A DNA stretch of 64,000 bases. It comes from Micromonospora rubida (lineage in GTDB: Bacteria > Actinomycetota > Actinomycetes > Mycobacteriales > Micromonosporaceae). Made by a program: the position numbers and the translations under genes. Every line of letters starts with the position of its first letter. Positions within the stretch are counted from its first letter, which is position 1. The DNA lies in the NCBI RefSeq assembly GCF_009908295.1, contig NZ_JAAALO010000010.1:186001-250000 (forward strand). The letters run 5' to 3'. Below the pieces are notes generated by a model that made no database searches, was not told the origin of the DNA, and saw only the letters and a list, made by a program, of their open reading frames with translations. Positions 1-6,906 of this stretch are shown here, piece by piece.

Positions 1-1
1 C

Positions 2-1876
2 CACCCCCTGCTGGCCGACCTGCTCCGGGCCGAGCTGGCCGGGCTGCCCGCCGAGGAGCTGCGCGAGCTGCACCTGCGGGCGGCCGGCTGGTATGCCGGG
101 CACGGGCGCCCCGCCGAGGCGCTGCGGCACGACCTCGCCGCCGGCCACTGGGACCGGGCGACCGAGCTGCTGGTCACCCGCTGGCCGGAGCTGGTCCCGT
201 ACGACCGGGAGGGCTTCGGCGGGCCGCCGCCGGCCGCGCCGCCGGAGGAGGCGGTCCGGCGGGACCCGGAGCTGGGCCTCGCCGCCGCCGCCGAGCGGGC
301 CCACGCCGGCGATCCGGACGCCGCCGCCGCGCAGCTCCACCGGGCCGCCGCTCACGCCCGGTCGCTGCCCGTGCCGCGCCGGGACCGGTTCCGTCGGCTG
401 GCCACCGCGCTGGAGGTCACCCTGGCCCGGCTGGCCGGCGACCACGACGAGGTACGCCGAGCGGCGCACCGGCTGCTCGCCACGCGTACCCCCGGGGGGT
501 CGGCGGACGACCCGCGCACCGGCGCGGCCGACGACGCCGACGTGCGGGCGACGGCCGGCGCGGCGCTCGGCCTGGCCGCGCTCGCCGACGGCGACCTGCG
601 CGGCGCGGCGGCCGAGTTCGGGCCGGCGCTGGCGGCGGCCCGGGAGGGCGGGCGGCCCCGCACCGAACTGCTCTGCGCGAGCCGGTCGGCCCTGCTGCAC
701 GCGGCCCTCGGCGAGCTGCGGGCGGCCGAGCGGACCGCCCGGGCGGCGTTGGCCCTGCCGGCCTGCCAGGGCTGGTCATGCCGGGTCGACTGTGCGCACG
801 GGCACCTGGCGCTGGCCCTGGTGGCGCTGCACCGGGACCAGCCCGACGAGGCGGCGGCGCACCTGGCGCTGGCCGCCCCGGCCGCCGACGGCGACGCCTT
901 GGGCACCCCTGGCACCTCCCGCGACCCCGGCACCTTTAGCGACCCCCGGGCCTCCGGCGATCCCGGCAGCCCTCGTGACCGTGGCGACTTCGACAACGTC
1001 GGGGAGCCGTCGGTCGCGGCGCTCGCCGCGCTGTGCCGGGCGGAGCTGCTGAGTGACCGGGGTGACCCGGCCGCCGGCCTGCGCCTGCTCGCGGCGGCGC
1101 GGGACCGCCTCGGCGGGGCCGGGGAGGGGGCAGCCCGGGAGGGAGCAGCCGGGGAGGGGGCGGTCGGGGAGCCGTCGGTCGGGGTGCGGGAGCTCGTCGG
1201 CTGGCTGCTGGCCGCCGAGGCGGAGCTGCGGGCCGCCCACGGCGACCTGGGCGCCGCCCGGGGGCTGTTCGCCGACGGGCTGCGCCACCCGGGCGGGCCG
1301 GCGCCGGCGCTGGCGGTGGCCCTGGCCCGGATCGAGCTGCGCGCCGGGGACGCGCGCGCCGCCGGGTACGCCCTGCCGGACTGGGACGGCCCCGACGCCG
1401 CCGCCTGGCCGCTGTCCGTACGCCTCGACGCGGGGGTGCTCGCCGCGCTGCTGGCCCGGCGGGCCGGCGACGAGCGGCGGGCCGGGCGGCTGCTGGAGCG
1501 GGCGCTGGAGCTGGCCGAACCGGACGGGTACCGGCGGGTCTTCACCCGGGCCGAGCCGGGGGCGCGGGACCTGCTCGCCGCGCACCTGGACTCCGGTACG
1601 GCGTACTGGCCGACGGTCAGCGACCTGGTTCGCGCCCAGGAGTCGGCTGACCGTCCGGACCCGGCGTCGGGGCGGGCGCTGGAGGAGCCGCTCACCGAGC
1701 GGGAGCTGACCATCCTGCGGTACCTGCAGAGCATCCTGTCCAACGTGGAGATCGCCGGCGAGCTGTCGCTGTCGGTCAACACGGTCAAGACGCACGTGCG
1801 CAACATCTACCGCAAGCTGGACGCCACCCGCCGCCGGGAGGCCGTCCGCCGGGCCCGGGAGTTGCACCTGATCTGA
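2..1876 (+). CDS. LuxR-family (MalT/LAL-like) transcriptional regulator, C-terminal part
   Basis: The reading frame is open from the left edge, so the N-terminus (expected to hold an AAA/NB-ARC-type ATPase in this family) is outside the window. The visible 624 residues are an Ala/Leu/Arg-rich helical repeat region of the kind found in MalT/LAL regulators. The protein ends in a LuxR-type helix-turn-helix: 'LTERELTILRYLQ', then 'EIAGELSLSVNTVKTHVRNIYRKL', finishing four residues after 'RRARE'. Two low-complexity inserts interrupt the helical region, one rich in GT/DPG near 900-1000 and one of repeated EGA units near 1110-1170; both look like recent slippage expansions. The gene presumably encodes a cytoplasmic DNA-binding regulator; the signal and targets are not visible. 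A hairpin directly follows the stop codon. Confidence 0.85.
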   Translation, partial: HPLLADLLRAELAGLPAEELRELHLRAAGWYAGHGRPAEALRHDLAAGHWDRATELLVTRWPELVPYDREGFGGPPPAAPPEEAVRRDPELGLAAAAERAHAGDPDAAAAQLHRAAAHARSLPVPRRDRFRRLATALEVTLARLAGDHDEVRRAAHRLLATRTPGGSADDPRTGAADDADVRATAGAALGLAALADGDLRGAAAEFGPALAAAREGGRPRTELLCASRSALLHAALGELRAAERTARAALALPACQGWSCRVDCAHGHLALALVALHRDQPDEAAAHLALAAPAADGDALGTPGTSRDPGTFSDPRASGDPGSPRDRGDFDNVGEPSVAALAALCRAELLSDRGDPAAGLRLLAAARDRLGGAGEGAAREGAAGEGAVGEPSVGVRELVGWLLAAEAELRAAHGDLGAARGLFADGLRHPGGPAPALAVALARIELRAGDARAAGYALPDWDGPDAAAWPLSVRLDAGVLAALLARRAGDERRAGRLLERALELAEPDGYRRVFTRAEPGARDLLAAHLDSGTAYWPTVSDLVRAQESADRPDPASGRALEEPLTERELTILRYLQSILSNVEIAGELSLSVNTVKTHVRNIYRKLDATRRREAVRRARELHLI

Positions 1877-1912
1877 GCCTCGCGGGGCCGGTGTCGTGGG
1901 CCTCCGCGAGGC
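1877..1912. terminator. Terminator hairpin between convergent genes
   Basis: A 9-bp perfect stem (GCCTCGCGG with CCGCGAGGC), extended by an inner GGCC/GGCC pairing around a one-base bulge, begins on the base after the LuxR-gene stop. The methyltransferase gene converges on it from the other side. There is no T-tract, as is usual in such GC-rich genomes. Confidence 0.6.
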
Positions 1913-1933
1913 GTGGACTCGGGGTGCGGGTTG

Positions 1934-2722
1934 CTATGGGCGTCGCGCCAGCCATACCGTCCGGGTCGCCCGGACGATGAGGTCGTCGCGGTCGAGGACG
2001 CCGGCCGCGAGCGTGTCCAGGGCGGCCAGGTCGTCGGCACCGATCCGGCCGTCGAGGCCGTGCCGCAGGCGCTGTAGGCAGAGCTGGGCGTAGCGGCCGG
2101 TGGCCGGGGGCAGGGGTGCTCGCAGGGCGATGTCGAAGTGCCGCTGCGCCTCGACGGTGAAGCCGGCCTTCGTGAGGTGGGCCGTCCAGTCCTCGCCCAT
2201 GTGCAATCCCGCCTCGGCGCGGATCTCGGCGACGGCGGCGTTGCCGCGTTCCTCCAGCGCGGCACCGGCGTCGTCGGGCAGGAATCGGGGGAGCGAGTCC
2301 AGCTCGGTGGCCACGAGGATGCCGCCGGGGCGCAGCGCCGCGAGGGCCTGGGCGAGGGTACGAACGGGGTCGGCCATGTGGTGCAGCGAGGCCGACGCCC
2401 ACACCAGGTCGGCGGGCCCGAGGTCCGGCCACGGCTGGTCCAGGTCGGCCTGCACGGTGCGGATCCGGTCCGCGACGCCGGACGCCTGGGCCTTGTGCCG
2501 CAGGTGTTCGAGCATCTCGTCGGAGAGGTCCACCGCGATGACCTCGGCGTCCGGCAGGTGTCGGGCCAACGCGAGGGTGCCGGTGCCCGTGCCGGCGCCC
2601 ACGTCGATGATGCGTGGCCGGTCGGGGACCAGCGAGCCGGCCCAGGCGATCACCTCGTGGTGGAACTCGTGCAGAACGTCGGCGTCGAGGTCGAGCATTT
2701 CGCCCAGGTGAGAATGTGCCAT
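1934..2722 (-). CDS. SAM-dependent class I methyltransferase
   Basis: Encodes 262 residues with a Rossmann-fold SAM-binding site: motif I 'IIDVGAGTGTGT' at about residues 38-49, an acidic 'VIAVDLSDEML' at the end of strand 2, 'QADLDQPWP' as motif II, and 'LRPGGILVATELD' as motif III. It resembles the UbiE/COQ5-like small-molecule methyltransferases (Methyltransf_11/25), but no substrate can be assigned. I start at the ATG giving MAHSHLGEML; a second in-frame ATG twelve codons upstream (2758, MSSQQE) is possible and would reach further into the shared promoter. The gene is divergent from an XRE-cupin regulator 48 bp away, a pairing that suggests the regulator controls it. Confidence 0.85.
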   Translation of the reverse strand: MAHSHLGEMLDLDADVLHEFHHEVIAWAGSLVPDRPRIIDVGAGTGTGTLALARHLPDAEVIAVDLSDEMLEHLRHKAQASGVADRIRTVQADLDQPWPDLGPADLVWASASLHHMADPVRTLAQALAALRPGGILVATELDSLPRFLPDDAGAALEERGNAAVAEIRAEAGLHMGEDWTAHLTKAGFTVEAQRHFDIALRAPLPPATGRYAQLCLQRLRHGLDGRIGADDLAALDTLAAGVLDRDDLIVRATRTVWLARRP

Positions 2723-2741
2723 GCCGACGACCGTACCCGCC

Positions 2742-2780
2742 TCTTGCTGAGATGACATAGCATCTTGCGTATGACGCAAG
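2742..2780. promoter_or_regulatory. Divergent control region with two inverted repeats
   Basis: CTTGCGT (2764-2770) and ACGCAAG (2774-2780) form a perfect 7-bp inverted repeat whose 3-base spacer is exactly the ATG start codon of the XRE-cupin gene. Just upstream lies a second one, AGATG (2750-2754) and CATCT (2761-2765) with a 6-base spacer. TCTTGC also occurs as a direct repeat (2742-2747, 2763-2768). The position suits an autoregulatory operator for the XRE protein that would also cover the methyltransferase start. This is inference; no binding site for this regulator is known to me. Confidence 0.5.
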
Positions 2781-3340
2781 ACGGTGAGTTGGACGCCCTG
2801 GTTCGGCAGCGGATCCGCGGGCTGCGGGCGGCGCGCGGCTGGTCGCTCGACGACCTGGCAGCTCGCTGCTTTCTGAGTCCGTCGACGCTGAGCCGGATCG
2901 AGACCGGCCACCGGCGGATCGCCCTGGACCAGTTGACGCCGATCGCCCGGGCGCTGGGCACCACGCTCGACCAACTGGTGGAGTCGGGCGCCGACGAGGA
3001 CGTGGTGATCCGCCCCCACCGCGACGAGGCACGCGGCGTCACCACCTGGCTGCTGTCCCGCGAGGGCGCACCGCACGGCGTGACGGTCGCCAAGATGCGG
3101 ATCACCCGGTCGATCCCCGACGAGGGGCGGGTGCATCCGGGCCGGGACTGGTTCACCGTGCTCTCCGGCACGGTGGTGCTACGCCTCGGCGAGCGGACCA
3201 TCCTGGTCGAGGCCGGTCAGGCGGCGGAGTTCTCCACGATGGTGCCGCACGCGTTCGGCGCCCATGGCGGTGCGGCCGAGATCCTGTGCATCCTCGACCA
3301 CGACGGGGAACGCACCCACCTGGCGCCGGCAAGGCCCTGA
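2771..3340 (+). CDS. XRE-family helix-turn-helix regulator with C-terminal cupin domain
   Basis: The 189-residue protein has an N-terminal HTH_XRE domain at about residues 8-70 ('IRGLRAARGWSLDDLAARCFLS', 'TLSRIETGHR', 'LDQLTPIARALGTTLDQLVE') and a C-terminal single cupin barrel at about 100-180 ('PGRDWFTVLSGTVVLRLGE', 'VEAGQAAEFSTMVPHAFGAHGG'). This architecture is typical of small regulators whose cupin senses a ligand. I take the ATG at 2771 rather than the TTG two codons earlier, because the ATG is centred in an inverted repeat and no ribosome-binding site is seen for either; translation may be leaderless. The partner is the divergent methyltransferase. Confidence 0.82.
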   Translation: MTQDGELDALVRQRIRGLRAARGWSLDDLAARCFLSPSTLSRIETGHRRIALDQLTPIARALGTTLDQLVESGADEDVVIRPHRDEARGVTTWLLSREGAPHGVTVAKMRITRSIPDEGRVHPGRDWFTVLSGTVVLRLGERTILVEAGQAAEFSTMVPHAFGAHGGAAEILCILDHDGERTHLAPARP

Positions 3341-3342
3341 CC

Positions 3343-3396
3343 GGGCCGACCGGCGCCGCCCACGACGAGGGGCCGACCGGCGCCGCCCACGACGAG
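3343..3396. repeat. Two tandem copies of a 27-bp unit
   Basis: Two identical 27-bp units (3343-3369, 3370-3396) beginning GGGCCGACCGG sit just after the XRE-cupin stop codon. The unit length is a multiple of three, but no gene covers it; it lies between two convergent genes. Confidence 0.85.
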
Positions 3397-3436
3397 GGGA
3401 CGGCAGGCGGCGCAGCCCGAGGCCACGGGTGGGTCG

Positions 3437-3985
3437 TCAGGCGGTGGCGGCCTGGTCGACGGCGGCGAGCAGCTCGGGCAGGGCGTGCCCGCCCTCGTAC
3501 CGGACGTCGTTGAGGAACAGCGTCGGGGTGCCGTTCACCCCGCTGCGGATGCCCCCGACGAAGTCCCGCCGGACCCGGTCGGCGTGGGCGTGTCGCTCCA
3601 GCTCGCCGCCCACCTCGTCGGCGGGCAGGCCGAGCTGCGCCACACCGAGCCCCAGGTGCACCGGGTCGAGCTGGTCCTGGTGCTCGTACAGCCAGTCGTG
3701 CATCTCCCAGAACCGGTCCCGCCGCCCGGCCGCTTCGGCGACCTCGGCGGCGCTCTCGGCGTACGGATGGACGTTGGCGATCGGGAAGTGTCGATAGATC
3801 AGCCGGACCGCGTCGGCCCGCTGGCGCAGCAGCTCGGCGAGGATCGAGTGCACCGCGCCGCAGTGCCCGCACTGGAAGTCGCCGTACTCGACGAGGGTGA
3901 CCGGCGCGTCCGCCGGCCCTCGGGCGTGGTCGGTCCCGGTCACCGGCACCCGGAGCCGGGCGGTGACCTGCAACGGCGTGGTCAT
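3437..3985 (-). CDS. DsbA-family thioredoxin-fold oxidoreductase
   Basis: The 182-residue protein has a thioredoxin-fold active site 'DFQCGHC' (C39-x-x-C42) and the cis-proline region 'NGTPTLFLN' near the C-terminus, typical of DSBA/FrnE-like proteins (DSBA or Thioredoxin_4 family). There is no signal peptide, so it probably acts in the cytoplasm as a dithiol-disulfide oxidoreductase; the substrate is unknown. Its ATG overlaps the stop codon of the upstream BON-domain gene as ATGA, so the two are probably translationally coupled. The start is fixed by that overlap. Confidence 0.88.
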   Translation of the reverse strand: MTTPLQVTARLRVPVTGTDHARGPADAPVTLVEYGDFQCGHCGAVHSILAELLRQRADAVRLIYRHFPIANVHPYAESAAEVAEAAGRRDRFWEMHDWLYEHQDQLDPVHLGLGVAQLGLPADEVGGELERHAHADRVRRDFVGGIRSGVNGTPTLFLNDVRYEGGHALPELLAAVDQAATA

Positions 3986-4662
3986 CCGGCCACCACCGTG
4001 AGGCGGTTGCGCACGTCGTGGACGCCGGGCGCCGACCAGACCGTCCGCTCCACCGCCTCGCGCTCCGGCACCGAGTGCACCGTGCCCTCCAGCAGCACGG
4101 CGTCGCCGCGCACCCGCACGGTGACCTGCTCGCCGTCGACCGCCGCGGCGCGGGCCAGCGCGTCGACGATCCGGTCGGCGAGGTCGCCGGTGTCCGGCCG
4201 GACCGCCGGCCGCACGGTGACCCCGTTGCTCAGCCCACGTACGCCGGTCAGCCGGCCGACGACGCGCTCGGTGGCCCGGCGCTGGTACTCCCACTCCACC
4301 TCGCCGTGCAGGGTGACCCACCCGTCGGCGACGGTGACCTCGAGCCGCTCCACCGGCACGAACGCGTCCCACTCCAGCGCCCGCCCGACGGCCGTGGCCA
4401 GCTCGGTGTCGGTGCGCTCGGCCGAGCCGGGCAACCGGACGGTGAGGTCGTTGGCGACCGCCCGGACCCGGGCGACGTGGTGGGCGGCGCGTTCCGCCAC
4501 CCACTTCTTCGCGTAGCTGTCCACCCAGCCGGTCAGGGTGACCACGCCCCCGGTGACGGTCACGCCGATCTCGTGCGGCTGGACCCGCGGCTCCCAGGTC
4601 AGCTCGTCCAGCACGTCGGACTGGATGTCCTGGTCGGTGCGGGTGGTCGTCGCGGTGGCCAT
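3982..4662 (-). CDS. BON-domain protein (three BON repeats)
   Basis: The 226-residue soluble protein contains three successive BON-like units, each with the motif 'V(T)V..G.VTL.G.V' followed by a helix and 'V.N.LTV': about residues 10-80, 85-155 and 160-226. BON domains bind phospholipid or peptidoglycan and occur in osmotic- and stress-protection proteins such as OsmY. Here there is no signal peptide or membrane segment, so the location is uncertain. A GGGAGG ribosome-binding site lies 8 bases before the ATG. It is the first gene of a two-gene unit with the DsbA-like gene, which suggests a shared stress role, but no direct evidence is visible. Confidence 0.85.
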   Translation of the reverse strand: MATATTTRTDQDIQSDVLDELTWEPRVQPHEIGVTVTGGVVTLTGWVDSYAKKWVAERAAHHVARVRAVANDLTVRLPGSAERTDTELATAVGRALEWDAFVPVERLEVTVADGWVTLHGEVEWEYQRRATERVVGRLTGVRGLSNGVTVRPAVRPDTGDLADRIVDALARAAAVDGEQVTVRVRGDAVLLEGTVHSVPEREAVERTVWSAPGVHDVRNRLTVVAG

Positions 4663-4885
4663 CGCTGCATCCTCCCGAATGTCGACGAACGGTCGGCGGC
4701 GCGCGTGGGCCCGCCCGCCGGGCCCGATCCTGCCGCCTGAACGGGTGAACCGGACCCACCCCGGTCGGGTGAGGGTGCCCGCGCGCCGCCGTTCCGGCGT
4801 GCGGTGGCGGCCGGGCGTCGACAAGGGCCCACCGAGTCCGGCACCATCTGTGGGCGGCGTGACTGTCGGCGGCGGGGAGTAAGCG

Positions 4886-6691
4886 ATGAGTGAGGTTCGC
4901 ACGACGGCTCCGGCTGCCGCCCCCGAGCGGTCGGGCCCCGGGCGGTGGGGCCCCGAGCGGTGGGGCCCCGGGCGGGGCCGGGCGGCGGCCGTCCGGCTGG
5001 GCCGGCTGGCCCGGCACGAGTGGACCCTCGCGGTGCTCGGCTCGCTGCTGCTCGCCGCCGTGCTGACCTGGCCGACGCTGCGCGACCTGGCCGGCACCAT
5101 CCCGCAGGACACCGGCGACCCGACGCTCCAGGCGTGGCAGGTCGCGTGGGGCGGGCACGCCCTGCTCACCGACCCGGCGCACGTCTGGCACTCGAACACG
5201 TTCTGGCCGGAGCCGTACACCTACGCCTACTCCGACACGCTGCTCGGCTACGCCCCGTTCGGGATGATCGGGCACGGGCCGGTCGCCGCCGTGGTCCGCT
5301 ACAACCTGCTCTACGTGCTGGTGCACGCGCTGGCCTTCGTCGGGGCGTACGCGCTGTCCCGGCAACTCGGCGCGGGCTGGGCGGGCGCCGCGGTGGCCGG
5401 GGCGTCCTTCGCGTACGCGCCGTGGAAGCTGGCCCAGGCCGGGCACCTGCACGTGCTCAGCATCGGCGGGATCGCGCTGGCGCTGGCCATGCTCGCCCGG
5501 GGGCACGGCTGGTCGCTGCGGCACGGGTACCGGCCGGACCGGGCCCGGCCGGGCTGGGCGGGGGCCGGCTGGCTGGTCGCCGCCTGGCAGGTCAGCCTCG
5601 GCTTCGGCATCGGCCTGCCCTTCGCGTACGTGCTGGGGCTGCTCTGCCTCGGCGCGGCCGGCGGGTACGGCTGGTCGTGGTGGCGGCGGGCCCGGCCGGC
5701 GTTTCCGCGCCGGCTGCTGGTGGCGGACCTGGCCGGCGGCGCCTTCTTCGCCGGGGTGACCCTGCTGATGGCCGCGCCCTACTTCGAGGTGGTGTCCCGG
5801 CACCCGGCCGGCCGGCGCACGGTCGAACAGATCGCGATGTTCTCCCCGCCGCTGCGCGGCTTCCTCACCGCGCCGCCGGAGTCCTGGCTGTGGGGGGAGC
5901 GGCACACCGCCGCCCGGGCCACCCTGAGCTTCGCCGGGGAGATGACGCTGCTGCCCGGGATGGTGCTGATCGGGCTCGCCGTCGCCGGGCTGTTCGTCTC
6001 GTCATGGCGGTTGCGGCACCGGCTGGTGCTGGCCGCCGGGGTGCTGGTCAGCGCGGCGCTGGCCGCCGGCACCACGCTGTTCGGCGACGGCGACCCCGGC
6101 TACGTCACCCTGGTGGAGCACGTGCCCGGCTGGGACGGCGTGCGCACCCCGGGCCGGCTGGTGCTCTGGACGACGCTGCTGCTGGGCGTCCTCGCCGCCG
6201 GGGCACTGACCGTCCACGAGCCGGACCCGGAGCCGGGGCCGCCCGGCGGCCGGTGGCGGCGCTGGGGGCGGGCGGTGCTGGTGCTCCCGATGCTGCTGGT
6301 GCTCGCCGAGGGGGTCAACCGCACCCCGCACGTGCCCGCCCCGGTGCAGCCGACGGCGCTGCACGGGCTGCGGGGCCCGGCGCTGGTGCTGCCCAGCGAC
6401 GGCATCCGGGAGTTCCACGTGATGCTCTGGTCCACCGACGGCTTCCCGAAGGTGGTCAACGGGCTGGCCTCGTTCACCCCGGCCGGCCAGCAGCAGATCC
6501 GGGCGGCGAGCGGGGGATTCCCCGACGCCGCGTCGGTGGCGTACCTGCGGGAGGTCGGGGTGCGCACGGTGGTGCTGCTGCCGGCGTACGCGGCCGGCAC
6601 ACCGTGGGCCGACGCGGCGGCCCGGCCGGTGGACGGGCTGGGCATCCGGCGGGAGGCCGTCGGCGACGGGCTCGTCTACCACCTCGACTGA
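4886..6691 (+). CDS. Multispanning membrane protein, GT-C glycosyltransferase-like
   Basis: The 601-residue integral membrane protein has about ten to twelve hydrophobic segments. After the first transmembrane helix comes an extracytoplasmic loop 'QDTGDPTLQAWQVAWGGHALL' with acidic residues, as in GT-C glycosyltransferases that use polyprenyl-phosphate sugars. The last about 120 residues form a soluble outer domain. The N-terminus (residues 14-35) is a short Gly/Pro/Arg/Trp repeat. A GGGGAG ribosome-binding site precedes the ATG. The family resembles uncharacterised actinobacterial membrane proteins; a sugar-transfer role is inference from topology only. It stands alone, with a 223-bp gap from the divergent BON gene. 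Confidence 0.75.
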   Translation: MSEVRTTAPAAAPERSGPGRWGPERWGPGRGRAAAVRLGRLARHEWTLAVLGSLLLAAVLTWPTLRDLAGTIPQDTGDPTLQAWQVAWGGHALLTDPAHVWHSNTFWPEPYTYAYSDTLLGYAPFGMIGHGPVAAVVRYNLLYVLVHALAFVGAYALSRQLGAGWAGAAVAGASFAYAPWKLAQAGHLHVLSIGGIALALAMLARGHGWSLRHGYRPDRARPGWAGAGWLVAAWQVSLGFGIGLPFAYVLGLLCLGAAGGYGWSWWRRARPAFPRRLLVADLAGGAFFAGVTLLMAAPYFEVVSRHPAGRRTVEQIAMFSPPLRGFLTAPPESWLWGERHTAARATLSFAGEMTLLPGMVLIGLAVAGLFVSSWRLRHRLVLAAGVLVSAALAAGTTLFGDGDPGYVTLVEHVPGWDGVRTPGRLVLWTTLLLGVLAAGALTVHEPDPEPGPPGGRWRRWGRAVLVLPMLLVLAEGVNRTPHVPAPVQPTALHGLRGPALVLPSDGIREFHVMLWSTDGFPKVVNGLASFTPAGQQQIRAASGGFPDAASVAYLREVGVRTVVLLPAYAAGTPWADAAARPVDGLGIRREAVGDGLVYHLD

Positions 6692-6716
6692 GCTGCGCCG
6701 TGGTCCACCGACCGTG

Positions 6717-6732
6717 TTGGGAGCGCTTCCAA
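6717..6732. promoter_or_regulatory. CebR-like palindromic operator upstream of GH74 gene
   Basis: TTGGGAGCGCTTCCAA is a 16-bp palindrome with one mismatch. Its core closely matches TGGGAGCGCTCCCA, the operator of the LacI-family cellulose/cello-oligosaccharide repressor CebR in streptomycetes and of related sites before cellulase genes in other actinomycetes. It lies 174 bp before the GH74 start codon, followed by a plausible -10-like TACTGT at about 6751. The match is from memory of the consensus; repression by a CebR homologue is inference. Confidence 0.7.
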
Positions 6733-6906
6733 ACTCGTCGGGGGAGAGGCTACTGTGAATTCCTTCCTCGGCAGCGGGAGCCACGTATGCCGGCGGGGAG
6801 CCCGGGCCGCTCCCCGCACCTCGACGCGTGAGGGCGCGGTTGTCCGTCGACCGCCGCGCGTCGTGCTCGTACCCCATTACCACGGGCATCCCGAGAGGAA
6901 CCGCAG

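Noticed and set aside
3437..5905. Minus-strand open frame of 822 codons
   Set aside because: Only its last 182 codons (DsbA-like gene, from 3985) read as protein; the rest is the shadow of the BON gene and of the GT-C-like gene on the other strand, as is usual in GC-rich DNA.
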